Made by a program: the position numbers and the translations under genes. A stretch of DNA of 64,000 bases from Zhengitettix transpicula (lineage: Eukaryota; Arthropoda; Insecta; Orthoptera; Tetrigidae). The notes under the pieces were generated by a model. The model was not told where the DNA came from, did no database searches, and saw only the letters and a program-made list of their open reading frames with translations. The DNA is taken from assembly GCA_037074705.1 (NCBI GenBank), contig CM073592.1, positions 57,897,129 through 57,961,128 on the forward strand. The letters run 5' to 3'. Below, in pieces: positions 12,146 to 22,660 of the stretch (the stretch's first letter is position 1; each line of letters starts with the position of its first letter).

Positions 12146-14060
12146 ATTAAATTTGTATTTCTAAGAAAGATAATGTTTAATACCTGGCAAGACAAAATAT
12201 AAAATAAATATAATCAACTTCAATTATAAATAATCACTGTACTAATTTCTTTCAACTTATTCTGAAAAATTTTAAATTTAAAGCTGAAATAAACGCAGTA
12301 ACGGCTAATGATAATCTTTAAGGATCATTTATCCTTACGCATTTATAAAAAAACTTCTAAAAGTGAAATATTAAACTTCATAAATTATCTTAAATTACGT
12401 TTGAAACTGCCTTTTTATGACCATTTTCGACTTTTGCAATCAATTAATTACTTTAAAACCGCCAAACATTTAGTTTCGGTATTTGAAGATTATGTAAGTG
12501 TTTATAATTAATTTTTACACGGACAACATTTTAAAATAATAAAACACAATCAGACTACGTTCACGTTCAAAGCGCCCCACGTAGATTATTGTCTATTATA
12601 TTTCACCATCGAACCCTAAAAAGTTGATTTAGAAACGTAGCAATAGTAACGTAATAGTTTATTGATTGAAGTGATTGAAGATAAACTAAATGATTTTGTA
12701 ATTTAAAAATCTTGCTGTTTTTATAATATTCTCTTAACACTAATACGGTATATGGATCTCTAGCGGATTTTCTACACGTTTTTTTTTGTTAAATTGAATG
12801 ATTCCATACCTACAAAATCGTTTAACTGATTTACATTGAAAGCCTTACAATTATATTAACAATAACCTAATCTAAATTTTCCATATTTTTCCTATTTCTG
12901 TAGTTGCTGAACAGAGTACCATTATATTTATTTACAATGAAATAATTCAAGAATTATCTGTTTCTACTGACGTTTACATATGCGCTGGTCGTCGCGGTTC
13001 AGAAACTCTTAACATCACAACTGTAATTAAATAACAACTAGGCCAACTTTGTTGCACGTTTGCGCTGTTGCTGAAGAAGCAAGCTTCAGTATCTGTAAAG
13101 TTGTGGCTACGCCGCCAGAGTTGGATTAACCACTTGTGAAGCCTAAGTTCTCTTCTCATTAACATGTAGGGAAACGAATCGCCAACAGCTGCCCAGTGCC
13201 GCAGGCAGATGGCGCTGCAAAGTTTGTCCGTCGCATTAGCAAGAACAACCTTCTCGACTGAACAAGCTTTACACCACGATACGCTCCATACAATCACATT
13301 AATTGGACGAGTCACGAATTTGTTTCTCATATGTAATATATTTTCATAACCTCTCTCAAACAAATGGAATAAAATTATAATATCTAAAAATACGCTCCGG
13401 TTGAAACATGAGAAAACACTTGTTGAATATTTTTGAGGGCTATTGAATGTAAATGTAAGTCGCCATATTCCCCTGGATGAATCATTGAAATCTTATTTGG
13501 AACACACCATATTTCATAGGTAGGGCGGGAGAAACTTTGAAATCATATTTTAAACCCACCCTATATTTCACATAAAACTCAAATTTTGCATAAGAAGTTA
13601 GTGATCCGACGACAGATGCAAATACAAAAAACAAAACAAGGATACAAACGTTTGTACATATTAATAATTCGGAAAATATTTGAAGGAAAAATAAAACGTA
13701 TTAAATATTGTTTTGAGTGATATTCAATAGCACTAAATGAAAACCGTTTGCACCATTCATGGTGAGGGGTAACTTCTTACACAAATTTTTAAAAAATTAA
13801 CCTCTTAAGACCCGAGATCAATTTGCAAGACGGTTTCTTATCATGACTTTAATTTTAGGCCATACGTAAATGTAACTGTAAATCGAAGCCAGATTGGAAG
13901 GTTATTATGAAGTAGTTAATATTGCTAATTAATTATTTTTCATTATTTAATATTTCATGACGGATTAGAACAGTGGTTCGGGGTTCGATTAGTTACTCCG
14001 TAAAGTTGTTTTTTTACCAGATGTCTGAATATAATTGCAACTGGGATCATTTAACATGAA
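12146..14060. other. Non-coding stretch, no gene recognised
   Basis: No recognised gene or mobile element. A 129-codon open frame on the minus strand (12974-13363) overlaps a patch of more balanced composition. It has no domain I recognise and no splice or promoter support, so it is not called as a gene. Confidence 0.5.

Positions 14061-14062
<2 letters not shown>

Positions 14063-14114
<52 letters not shown>
14063..14114. repeat. (AT)n microsatellite
   Basis: About 26 uninterrupted AT dinucleotides, one of the longest AT runs in the window. It marks the left edge of a more G+C-rich 340-bp segment bounded on the right by another AT run (14456-14480). Confidence 0.95.
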
Positions 14115-14117
<3 letters not shown>

Positions 14118-14455
14118 AGCCGCTCCGCTACCCTCCTTGCGTTTTTTCGTTGATTATTCATGTTTGGGCGCCAGGTAATTTTTGGGAGAAGATCATCAAA
14201 ACAACTTTTTAATATTTTATTACTTTTATTTAATCGAACATGAGGCACAAGTTAACTTCAAGGCGTGGTTTATCAAACTTTGTAATCTAGTTGGAGCACG
14301 TCCATCCTTGGTCGAGTCCAGCCTGGAACTGACCATTACGATTCTCCCTTTGGCCGGCCTAAAATAACATCGCATTTCCGGCACCTGCATAAACACAACC
14401 ACTGCAGTCACCCACGCCAAGGGCGCTCGACCGTATCTCGCAACAATCATGTTAC
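14115..14455. other. G+C-richer segment between two AT runs, unidentified
   Basis: About 340 bp of balanced composition lying exactly between two (AT)n microsatellites. Open frames on both strands (61-98 codons) read through into the AT runs, giving Tyr-Ile repeats typical of translated microsatellites, so they are not real genes. The composition contrast suggests an inserted repeat, but I do not recognise it. Confidence 0.35.
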
Positions 14456-14480
14456 AATATATATATATATATATATATAT
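14456..14480. repeat. (AT)n microsatellite
   Basis: About 12 AT dinucleotides immediately before the 3' end of the split REP-A copy 3. Confidence 0.95.
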
Positions 14481-14494
14481 GGAAAAACAAGGTG

Positions 14495-14645
14495 TAAACA
14501 GGCTACATCGCTTAATGGACACTCCCCTCTTATAGCATAATAAATGGACTGAAATGTGGGAAGCGGAAAGTTAGTGCAAGATAAACAAGGATTTCGGGTC
14601 CCCTAGCTGTAGTTTTAAGGATCCTACCCGGCAGTTCACCTAAAA
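14495..14645 (-). mobile_element. REP-A copy 3, 3' half of a split copy
   Basis: A diverged REP-A 3' portion on the minus strand. Shared words include ACAGGCTACAT, ACTCCCCTCTTATAGCATA and TTTTAAGGATCCTACCCGGCA. It breaks off at the family word CCTAAAA and resumes at 15125 with GTGATGCAGGG, exactly the sequence expected next from copies 6 and 13. The two halves are therefore one element split by a 0.47-kb insertion. Confidence 0.8.
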
Positions 14646-14650
14646 CTGAT

Positions 14651-15124
14651 TGTTAGCTCAGGAAGGAAGCTTTAGCAATGGACTTTCGAGGCAGGCGCAA
14701 ATAAGGATAGCAAAACGCTATGAAAACACCAGGGCCGTTCACCCCTTAGCGAAGACATCTTACTCAGTTCAGGCGCTTCAGAATGAACGGCTGCCGAAAA
14801 CTGAATCACCTGATTCCAAACACTGAAATCGACGACGAATGCTCAATAAAATGAGGCTTCACTTGATCACAGGTTCTCGTAAGTAAAAGTACTAACCAGA
14901 CGGAAGCAGCGGATTCGGTCAGCTAGAGGACGCAAGCGAACTCCTTGGAAGCTGGGAACACAACCACTGACGGCGCAAGTGAACTGCTCGAAGCCTAAAC
15001 ACACAATAACACTCTAAGGACGCAAGTGGACTGCTCGAAAGCTGAGCACGCAATAAACACGACGACGACGTGGTTACCCCTCGTGGAGGCACTTCGAAGT
15101 AAATCTCACGTGATGGCGTGGACA
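14651..15124. mobile_element. Probable solo LTR inserted in REP-A copy 3
   Basis: This 474-bp insertion interrupts REP-A. It begins TGTTAGC and ends GGACA, giving the TG...CA ends of long terminal repeats. It is flanked by 5-bp sequences CTGAT (14646-14650) and GTGAT (15125-15129), differing at one base, as expected for an old integrase TSD. AATAAA polyadenylation-like words lie near 14847 and 15050. No gag or pol sequence is present, so a solo LTR left by recombination is the simplest reading. Its family (Gypsy, BEL or Copia) cannot be told. Internally it carries a short diverged tandem motif (14928-15055). Confidence 0.55.
14928..15055. repeat. Three diverged tandem copies of a 43-47 bp motif
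   Basis: The phrase CGCAAG(T/C)G(A/G)ACT followed by (C)TGCTCGAA-type sequence and an ACACAA/CACGCAA ending recurs with starts at 14931, 14974 and 15021. It lies inside the probable solo LTR, where short internal repeats are common and can act as transcriptional enhancers. That role is inference only. Confidence 0.7.
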
Positions 15125-15348
15125 GTGATGCAGGGAAAGCCCTAGGAAAACCTGCATTAAGTAGGTCGGGCACTTAGTACTTGTCCGACGCCCTTCCGAT
15201 TGACGTGAGAGTGGTTTTTTTGTGGGATCGCAGAATTCCACTCTCCGTGACTTTTGGAGGCATGGAGGCAGCTGGCCAAATCTTCCAATAGGAAGAGTGG
15301 AAAACTGTTACCGTTTGCCCAAGGTCTGCGACCCCGGAACATATACCT
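15125..15348 (-). mobile_element. REP-A copy 3, 5' half of a split copy
   Basis: Continuation of the copy interrupted at 14645. It matches the REP-A body on the minus strand (GATGCAGGGAAAGCCCTAGG, GTAGGTCGGGCA, TGCCCAAGGTCTGCGACCC). It stops at GGAACATATACCT, where an (AT)n run replaces the family's usual hairpin head, so its 5' end is truncated or lost to microsatellite expansion. Confidence 0.85.
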
Positions 15349-15365
15349 ATATATATATATATATA
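15349..15365. repeat. (AT)n microsatellite
   Basis: A short AT run joining REP-A copy 3 to the first REP-B repeat. Confidence 0.9.
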
Positions 15366-16400
15366 ATTAAAAAGGAGTGGCTTTTAAATGAAAATATGAT
15401 TAACTTTACAAACAAAATATTTATTAGCAATAATTTAAACAATTACACAATTTAAAAATTATCTCAGGGTCTCTACTGGGTTTGATAAAGGCGAATCAAT
15501 TTATTTCAAAACTTAAACACAAATTCCAATTTAAAAAAGAAAAGATTTACTCGCCAATTAACTATGACGAAATTTACTTGTCAACAAAATTAAACTAAAA
15601 AGATGGATTCTAATAAACAAATTTTTAATCAAAAGAAGAAAACGAAATCTGACGTCTATCTTTTAATCAGGTTTACATAATTATTTGTTTTATATTATTA
15701 CTCACGGCAGCATTCCAGGATACCTTGTACTTGACGAAACACTGTGGCGGGGATTTGCACTGCTTCTAAAAACTCACAGATTCTAAAATTAATACTTTTA
15801 GATAAAAAATCAGGAACCAGGATGAACCTCCTTTTCGTCTCTCCCTCGGTTGACTTCTGCTAATCCTGCCCGGCTATGTTCACAAGACTGTTTGTGCTTA
15901 GCAGGTTTCGTAGTTCTGCTCAAGTGAATATTTCGTCTTGAGCAAAATGTTCATGGACCAATCAACTCTGTTGGTTGGTAATGCTCGATATTTCTCTGCA
16001 AATTTCCTTTGAATATTTGAAATTGTCTTATCTATTTCAACTCGACCAATTTCTGTCGTGTCTGACTGCCCACTGCTTCTACTTAACTTTACTTTTTAAA
16101 ATAATATCTCGTCTATTTTAATACGACCGGTACTTGACCAAACCTTCCAGCCAACTCTAACTTCTCAAATCTTCCTGCGACCAAACCTTCCTGCTAATGC
16201 GACCTGAACTCTACCATATCATAATGTGAACTGAACTCTCTCGTAATTTTGAGCGCGCATTGCTTCTTCCGACAAAGGAAAAAATACCTGGCTACATTGT
16301 TGCTGCGTTCTGTACCGCCGTAAGAATAGATTTCTCAAACAATTTATTTTTTAAAATTCTCAATTAATGTCTTAATTAATTGGCATTACAATATATTCGT
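15366..16400 (-). mobile_element. REP-B copy 1, LTR-like dispersed repeat
   Basis: About 1 kb similar along its length to 19725-20680 in the same orientation. Shared anchors in order are: an A+T-rich leader with AAACAA, TCTCAGGGTCT then ACTGGGTTTGATA, ATCTGAC then TCTATCTTTTAA, TTTTGAGCGCG near the far end, and AATGTCTTAATTA then ACAATATAT. Read on the minus strand, AATAAA occurs close to the low-coordinate end, which would suit the R region of an LTR. The polarity and LTR nature are inference. Clear TG/CA ends and a TSD were not found, and no coding domain is visible. Confidence 0.55.
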
Positions 16401-16844
16401 GTGAAAGTGTGTAGAAATTTAAATTTTAATAAACGATAACTGCGATACGACCACTCGCTTATAGGGAATGTTTCAATAAAGTTTTGGAGCAAAAACATTA
16501 ATAAACTTAAATAATTCAGTTTTAGTCTTATTCAATAACTCTCAATTAAACCCCCCTGGAGTTGAAATTTTAAATTCTAATTTAAAAATTAATTGGTTAT
16601 TCGCTTCAAATATTCCTGTTTTGAAATAATCGTACATGTGTTCATTTCTGTCGACTACAGCGCCATCTACCCCGAATGCACAAAACAAATACGTCAACTC
16701 GTACTATTTTATGTACAAAATAAACAGGTGTTTCAGTTATTTTAAAGGTGACCATTGCCCCACTCCCTCAGGGAAATGTTGCCGGCTTGTATGTACCAGC
16801 ATTTGAAAGGTTTCAGAAAATATTCAATGCGTTTTCCGATGTTT
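16401..16844. other. Non-coding stretch between repeats
   Basis: A+T-rich DNA between REP-B copy 1 and REP-A copy 4. It may still contain diverged REP-B sequence, but I cannot align it by eye. No gene is seen. Confidence 0.5.
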
Positions 16845-16914
16845 CAGCTGCCTCCAAAAACTGGTCAAGACACGGAGAGAGGAATGCTGCGACCCCACAG
16901 CAAACCCCTCTCCA
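16845..16914 (+). mobile_element. REP-A copy 4, internal fragment
   Basis: About 70 bp matching the REP-A body in sense orientation (CAGCTGCCTCC, ACTGGTCAAGACACGGAGA, CCCCACAGCAAAC). It ends about 230 bp before copy 5, which begins about 30 bp further along the family consensus in the same orientation. Copies 4 and 5 may therefore be one element interrupted by 16915-17145. Confidence 0.75.
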
Positions 16915-17145
16915 GGCCATTAGAAGTGTGATTTTCTCTATACATTCGAGGATTCGAACTTTTTAACACTATACATATATATGTGTGTGGGGGGGGGGGG
17001 TGTATTATTTTGTGTGAGTAGTGGTTTTACAGACAAAGACATATTTTTATTTAATAAATCGTTCGGTTGGACCGTCGTCAGTCACGTACGCAATTATTGT
17101 TTGCTTGCGGTTACATTTATTACTTCAATTAATATTTTCTGCTAA
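16915..17145. other. Interrupting segment with a poly-G tract
   Basis: Unidentified 230 bp separating two REP-A fragments. It includes a TG-rich stretch and a 12-base G-run at about 16989-17000. No TSD was found that would prove it is an insertion. Confidence 0.4.
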
Positions 17146-17384
17146 ATGCCCGACCTACCCGATGCAGGTTTTTCTAGGGTTTTCCCTGCATTTCTTTAGG
17201 CGAATGCCGGGTAGGATCCTTAAACCATAGCCCGGGGGCTCTAGTTAACCCTTGGCTACCTTCCACTACCCTTCCGCATCCCCCCCTTTCAAGTCCCTTC
17301 CTATGCTATTAAAGGGGAGTTGCCCATAGTGGATTACCCTCATGTAGCCTGTTGCCCTAAAAAATTAAAAAAATAAAAAAAAAA
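17146..17384 (+). mobile_element. REP-A copy 5, 3' half with A-rich tail
   Basis: Sense-strand REP-A from ATGCCCGACCTACCC to the 3' end TAGCCTGTTGCCC, followed by an A-rich tail (17358-17384). It sits directly before copy 6 in the same orientation, separated by about 20 bp. Confidence 0.9.
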
Positions 17385-17406
17385 GGGTCTACCCTTCGAG
17401 GAAGAA

Positions 17407-17460
17407 GCCTGCGAGAGGATTCTCTCGCAGGTAACCTGCGAGGGATGTTCTCTCGCAGGC
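17407..17460. repeat. Double hairpin at the 5' head of REP-A
   Basis: Two adjacent inverted repeats made from the same unit. CCTGCGAGAG (17408-17417) pairs with CTCTCGCAGG (17422-17431) across a 4-nt loop. CCTGCGAG (17435-17442) pairs with CTCGCAGG (17452-17459) across 9 nt. Because all four arms are copies of one sequence, alternative pairings are possible. The block recurs at 59607-59660, in degenerate form at 3961-4017, and as a single perfect palindrome at 30133-30156. Confidence 0.9.
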
Positions 17461-17974
17461 ACCACCTTTTAGGAGAGATACTAAGGGGCTACTTCGGGTA
17501 CGCCTTTTCCTCTCCGTTTTTGAACTAAGGTTCCCACAAGCCGAGGCACCTCGGCCTGTTTTGAGAGGTGTATGTTCCGGGGTCACAGACCTTGGGCATA
17601 CGGTAAGAGTTGTCCGCTATTCCCATTTGAATAGTCGGCCAGCTGCCTTCTAAACTGGTCGAGGCACGGAGAAGGGAATTCTGCGTCCCCACAGAAAACT
17701 CCTCTCCCGCTATCGGAAGGGCGTGGGACAAGTACCCAATGCCCGACCTACCTGATGCAGATTTTTCTAGGGTTTTCCCTACATTACTTTTAGGCGAATA
17801 CCGCGTAGGATCCTTAAAATATAGCCCGGGGGCCCTAGGTAATCCTTGGCTACCTTCCTCTACCCTTCCGCAACCTCCCTTTCAAATCCCTTCCTATGCT
17901 ATTAAAGGGGAGTTGCCCAATGTGGATTACCCTCATGTAGCCTGTTGCCCCCCAAAAAAATTAAAAAAATAAAC
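17407..17974 (+). mobile_element. REP-A copy 6, complete sense copy (family reference)
   Basis: This is the best sense-oriented full copy. Order of parts: a double-hairpin head (17407-17460); a C/T-rich segment ending CCTCTCCG; the phrase GAACTAAGGTTCCCAC; a CCGAGG/CCTCGG inverted repeat; the body; the 3' word TAGCCTGTTGCCC; and a mixed A/T tail to about 17974. A 68-codon open frame runs antisense (17525-17731), at the same position and length as in copies 1 and 11. The sense strand also stays open for 77 codons (17739-17972). I do not recognise either product, and both may simply reflect shared ancestry. No TSD could be defined because the flanks are other repeats. Confidence 0.85.
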
Positions 17975-19724
17975 AGAAAATAAAACGAGCCACTTTCCAA
18001 ATATCCTTCTTTTAATGTTTCAGACAGTCCGTATTATTGGAGGCTTGCTTAAAATGACATTGTACAGAAAAATTGTTATTGGACAGAAAAACTGTGGTCA
18101 CGTGGGCTTTAGTTTAAGCATGTTTGTTATCATCACATCGATTCAGAATCATAATATCCAGAACGTGAATGCCAATTAATCAAAATTTTCCAGAATAATC
18201 ATGTTTTTATTTGGTTCGACGAGAGTTTTATTTAATCTCACGACAGAAATAATCCCATAAATACAGTATCTATAGGCAGTAAATTAATTAGTGTTGCACG
18301 CGTATTCTCATTAAACTATCCCATAAATAATAATGTCCAGCTAACACGATAAACATTAATTTTTGTAACATCCGTGGTCTGGATTGCGCAAGTTGACAAT
18401 TAAACAGTAATGTATGAGATAAATAGTCTACTGTAGAAGTCATCTCACACTTAACACCGACGGTCATATACAGAAATATCAATGATTCAATAATATTTCA
18501 TATTAATTATTTATAAATTTGGACCAACTCTGGCTGTTTTTTGACAATCAGCACTCAGGGAAAATAATTTTCTTCATTTTCACCTTCTAGACAAAATCTA
18601 AGAAAGTAATATTTTTGTGTATTTTATTTTATTAAACCCAGTACCCAAGCACATATATTCGACGAAGACGTTAAATATATTCCTAAACAATGTTAGAAGT
18701 GCTGTAAACCACGACTATTTCGTCCCCTCTGAAAGAAAATTTCAAATTATTCAGGCTTCCATTTTAAAAACCATTGTCCTACTAACTCTATAATTTCGCA
18801 CTCATTTCACTTCATTCTGCATAATCTGGCTCACGAGGGATTAAGCCAGTGAAGGGTGTGACAAAAATGAGACAATTGGGATGGCCGATCTGGGACGAGA
18901 CGCAGCCCAACTTCTCGTGGTGTTCTGCTTAGCATATCCATTGAGAAGACGCCGCGAAGGGAACATCACATCTAGAGAAAAGTTAACTCTAAACGTGAAA
19001 TTCATTTATAAGTTGGTAGACGCAGTTAGGGAGTTTGGTCGAGCCCAGGCAGCAGGTGACTGAGCTGTCACCGGTTCCAAGCAAAGCCGTGCTCACGCTG
19101 CCGAGCAGTGGCGTGCCGTATAAATTATTCAAGTATCAAATTTGCATGAGAATGGAGAGAGTAAACACAATCAACTGAGGAAAAGCACTTGTTACTCTAT
19201 AATTAATTTCTTCGCTTTGCATTCTAAGCATGAGACGCCTCCCTCTGGAATTTCGCTGAAGTTCATGCGAGCAACGTTGCACGTCTGGAAATTAAATTTG
19301 TCCTGGAGATCGGAACCATCCCTAATGAAAATTTTAGATTGCCCGGAAGAAACGGGAAGGAAGAGCTATTTATATGTAAGAAAATTGGTTCTCTCAGTAC
19401 GTCAAGCTACTGCTAATGAAATTTACTTTCCTTTTATTCTTTTTTCTAGGTTATTTCATTCAAACTCTTTCATACTCGTGATGAGGTTATCACGTGGAGG
19501 AAACAAAAAATATTGTGATGTTTCAATACAGGTTTTCTTAATTTTGTCCAAGAGTATTTTGTCACAAACGAAAAATTATAGAAATTTCCTTCTTTACAAA
19601 TATCAGATACACTTTTGACACGATCTTCCTGAATTCTCATAACTGATAAAATGAAAACAAAATTCTTATATATTTTTCTCAACTGACACATATGTATATA
19701 CCAAGTTATATTAACATATTGTAA
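17975..19724. other. Non-coding stretch with one G+C-richer patch
   Basis: No recognised gene. The segment 18860-19110 is more G+C-rich and contains a 60-codon open frame (18881-19063) and a GGTGAC/GTCACC inverted repeat (19055-19072). A 158-codon open frame (19142-19618, plus strand), the longest in the window, follows but has no recognisable domain and ends in typical A+T-rich low-complexity sequence. Neither is called as a gene. Confidence 0.45.
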
Positions 19725-20680
19725 TAAAAAAGCGTCTTTTAAAATAAAAAGATTATTAAGGGAAAATAATTAAACAAATTTATTAACGATTTTAAATACA
19801 CAATAATATTTGGGATCTCAGGGTCTTAAACTGGGTTTGATAAATTGGTGAATTTATACAATCAAATTACATTTTACTTTGTATTGGAAGTTAATGCGTC
19901 TCATGTTATCGATAATTAAATAATTAAAATTAAAGAACGATCTGACTTTTATCTTTTAAAAGTGGTTTACAATATGATTTTAAAGTTTTCTACTTACGGC
20001 CGCCCAGGTCTCATTTTAGGTTTTTCGTGCACAAGATTTGGGGATATCACTGATTCTAATACTCACAGGCTTTAAATGTCAACGAATTTTAATTGGCGTA
20101 GTTTGTTAGTTGGTCTAACAAACATTAGTAGGTTCTCGATGCTTTGCTGCAACCTGGATTTGCAGATCTCGTAGCTTTAGTTGGAAATGTACTTCATTTG
20201 GGTTTGTCTGTGGTTCTCCGGGTTGAATTTACGCTCGGCCACCGATTACGACGTTAATTTCACTCTCTCCTTCCCTACTGACGATTGCTTTACTTTTTAG
20301 TACTTTAAAGCATGTTTGTGACTGGACCACATTCTTTCGTTCTGAGACTATAAAACTTTTTCGACTGTTCTATTTGCCGTCTGCTGCCCAACTGCCCAGC
20401 TTTCAAACTCTTCGCTGTCCGCTGCCCGACTATATTACTTTTGTACAAAAACTTTGCTGGTCCTTATGCCTCGCCGTTCATTGCCTGACTGACCTAACTT
20501 CGTCTCGTAGATTTTGAGCGCGTAAACTCTCTTAGCCGATCAACAATACATTCTTTGCCTTGCCGCCTTGTTGCGGCGTCCGCTTTATCCACTAATAATG
20601 AGTCCTCTACAATCCAACTTTCCAATTAGAACAATGTCTTAATTACTAATTACTACAATATATTTATATGGATATTTCAC
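19725..20680 (-). mobile_element. REP-B copy 2, LTR-like dispersed repeat
   Basis: Diverged relative of 15366-16400 in the same orientation, with the same ordered anchors (TCTCAGGGTCT, ACTGGGTTTGATAAA, ATCTGACTTTTATCTTTTAA, TTTTGAGCGCG, AATGTCTTAATTAC). The pair is too diverged to be the two ends of one recently inserted LTR element, and the DNA between them contains unrelated repeats. They are more likely separate old insertions of one family. Confidence 0.55.
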
Positions 20681-22399
20681 TAAGTTGAAAGCATCAAGAA
20701 TTGAAAACCAATTATTTATTTTGTTCGAATAGAAGCCTATCTTTAGTACAATAATTTACGAAATTAAGGTCTTCTTTCAGCTACCAGTGACATATTGACC
20801 GAATTTTACAAAAATAACAAACAATTCAGTACGTATATATACAATTTTTTTGAGGAAACTGTAGATTCAGTCTTCTACAATAGTCAACAATCTACAGAAG
20901 AATAAAGTTAAGAATTTGTGTTTCATTCCGCACAATATTTTACATTTGATTAGAATAATATTAATCAACAAGTTACATATTTTCCTTAATTTTATCCAAG
21001 TTAAAACATATATTTTGGTAAATAAATGAAAATTACTATTAATTTTAAAAAATAATTTTCTCCGTGGTCATTTTATACAAAAATATATTTATATTAATTA
21101 ACTGTGGACCGTTTTCGACGTTTAATTGAATAGTAATCAATACGGATGTAGAATGTTCGGGGAATTTATAATTAAAATTATAAATATGGGACTCAAGTAG
21201 AGAGGCAATGATTCGTCTACAAAATTGTAATGTTCGAATGTTTAATAATATTTTTAATAATTTTACTCTCAAATTTGTGTATGGATAGCGTGAATGGTAA
21301 TTAACCGCAACCTTTATTATTATTATCATTATTATTTTCAGTCACAGTCAGTTATCAAAATGTGAAACACAGAAAAAAACTTGTTTGTCCACACAAAACT
21401 TTTATTCTCTTGCCTATTTTCGTAGATGGCTAATTAATATAAGTTACGAAGTTGAAAGTATTTTTTAATTTTCATTAAAATAATATTAGTGGCACTACGA
21501 CTTGATTTGAAATAATTATGCAACGAAGGAGAATTTGGAGCGCTGGTGCATATTTTAAAGGAAAATAACAAAAATATTGTGTTGGAAAAACAGTTGTTTT
21601 ATATTATCACGCGAATAAATTTTATTTTTTCCAAATAGCACTATTTTTAATTAAAATGTAACTCTTTTATTCTTATAAACATGACTTAATAACAAAATGG
21701 TTCCACGTTGGAAGCTTATTAAATGGAAGATAATAATAAGTATATATTTTAAAAATAGGAGAGTAGACATAGACTAATATGCAAATATCATAGTATGCAA
21801 ATAAAATGAGAGAAAGGATACAATACACTGCATTACTCAGTAAAGTAAAACGTATTTTGACAAATATTATTATATGGTTAAATAATTTGATTCAGTTAAT
21901 TTTAACACTAATTTATTATTTTTATTAAACATAAAATACGCTAGGTTTTAATTTTTTCATTGTACATAATTGTTAGGGGAATTGAAATTGAACGAACATT
22001 GTTCTTCGACAATGATATTATTCGTTGGCAATGAGTTATAGTTGTTTCCCTTACGAACGCATGGTTGTTGTTGTTGTTTAGAGACCATTATAAGTATCCG
22101 ACGTCAATATGTTGTCACAAGAGGAAGCAGTCGTAGTCAACATGAAAATTCTGTTGCATAATAAATACTCATTGTTCATTTAAAATAAATTTATTGAAGA
22201 GTAGAACGTAACAGTAGGCGTCACTTTTTTATAGTCGCATCAACATATTAGTCAATGGCGACTTTACAGACCTACTACGTGGAATTATTACATTTGATTC
22301 ATATTACATATACATATTATTCTTAGCCTAAGATTCATTGTCTATTTAGATTATATCTTGAATGCTGATTACCTTATAAACCTTTACTTTTTTATTTAT
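20681..22399. other. Non-coding A+T-rich stretch
   Basis: No recognised gene or transposon. Contains a short (TTG)n run near 22065-22080. Confidence 0.55.
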
Positions 22400-22660
22400 T
22401 TATAGTGGCTTCTGAGGTACATATATCCCTTCTTGTGTATTTTTTGTGGCTTTTCTAATCCTGTCGTTCTTTGGGCAGTCGTAGAGGACATGCTGGATCG
22501 TCAGGGCAGCCTTTCATAAATCAAATGTAGGTTGCGGTGACCTATAAAACATATAGGAGTGTGTGAAGTTAGAGTGGAGAGTTCTAATTCTAGCAACAAC
22601 CACTTGCTGTCTCCGTAACAGATTGCTAACGTAGGATATTTCCTTGAAGTGGGCATCTTT
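22400..22660 (-). pseudogene. LINE (Jockey-type) C-terminal ORF2 remnant
   Basis: A minus-strand frame from about 22660 to a TAA at 22400-22402 reads as the C-terminal tail of a non-LTR retrotransposon ORF2. The stretch RRQQVVVARIRTLHSNFTHS corresponds to the conserved R-V-x-x-A-R-L-R-x-G-H-x-x-x-T-H-S block, and LTIQHVLYDCPKNDRIR matches the L-T-x-x-H-x-L-x-x-C-P-x-x-x-x-x-R block. One in-frame stop separates the two blocks, and the cysteines expected between them are lost. Only about 85 codons remain of an ORF that is usually about 900 or more. It is a dead, 5'-truncated insertion. Clade assignment within the Jockey/LOA/R1 group is approximate. Confidence 0.75.

Noticed and set aside
12974..13363. 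129-codon minus-strand open frame with several Cys and Trp residues
   Set aside because: I could not match it to any family, and no splice-site or promoter pattern supports it. It probably reflects slightly G+C-richer DNA with fewer stops.
13975..14005. CAGTGGTTCGGGGTTCGATTA resembling a hAT end or a Pol III B box
   Set aside because: No partner end, 8-bp duplication or A box could be found nearby, so the match is too short to call.
14051..14248. Open frame with a long Tyr-Ile repeat
   Set aside because: This is a translated (AT)n microsatellite.
19100..19120. CAGTGGCGTGCC, resembling the start of some hAT transposons
   Set aside because: No matching opposite terminus or target-site duplication was seen.
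19142..19618. Longest open frame in the window, 158 codons, plus strand
   Set aside because: No recognisable domain, signal or repeat. Its last part runs through A+T-rich low-complexity sequence and has an antisense frame of comparable quality. One frame of this length is plausible by chance in 64 kb.
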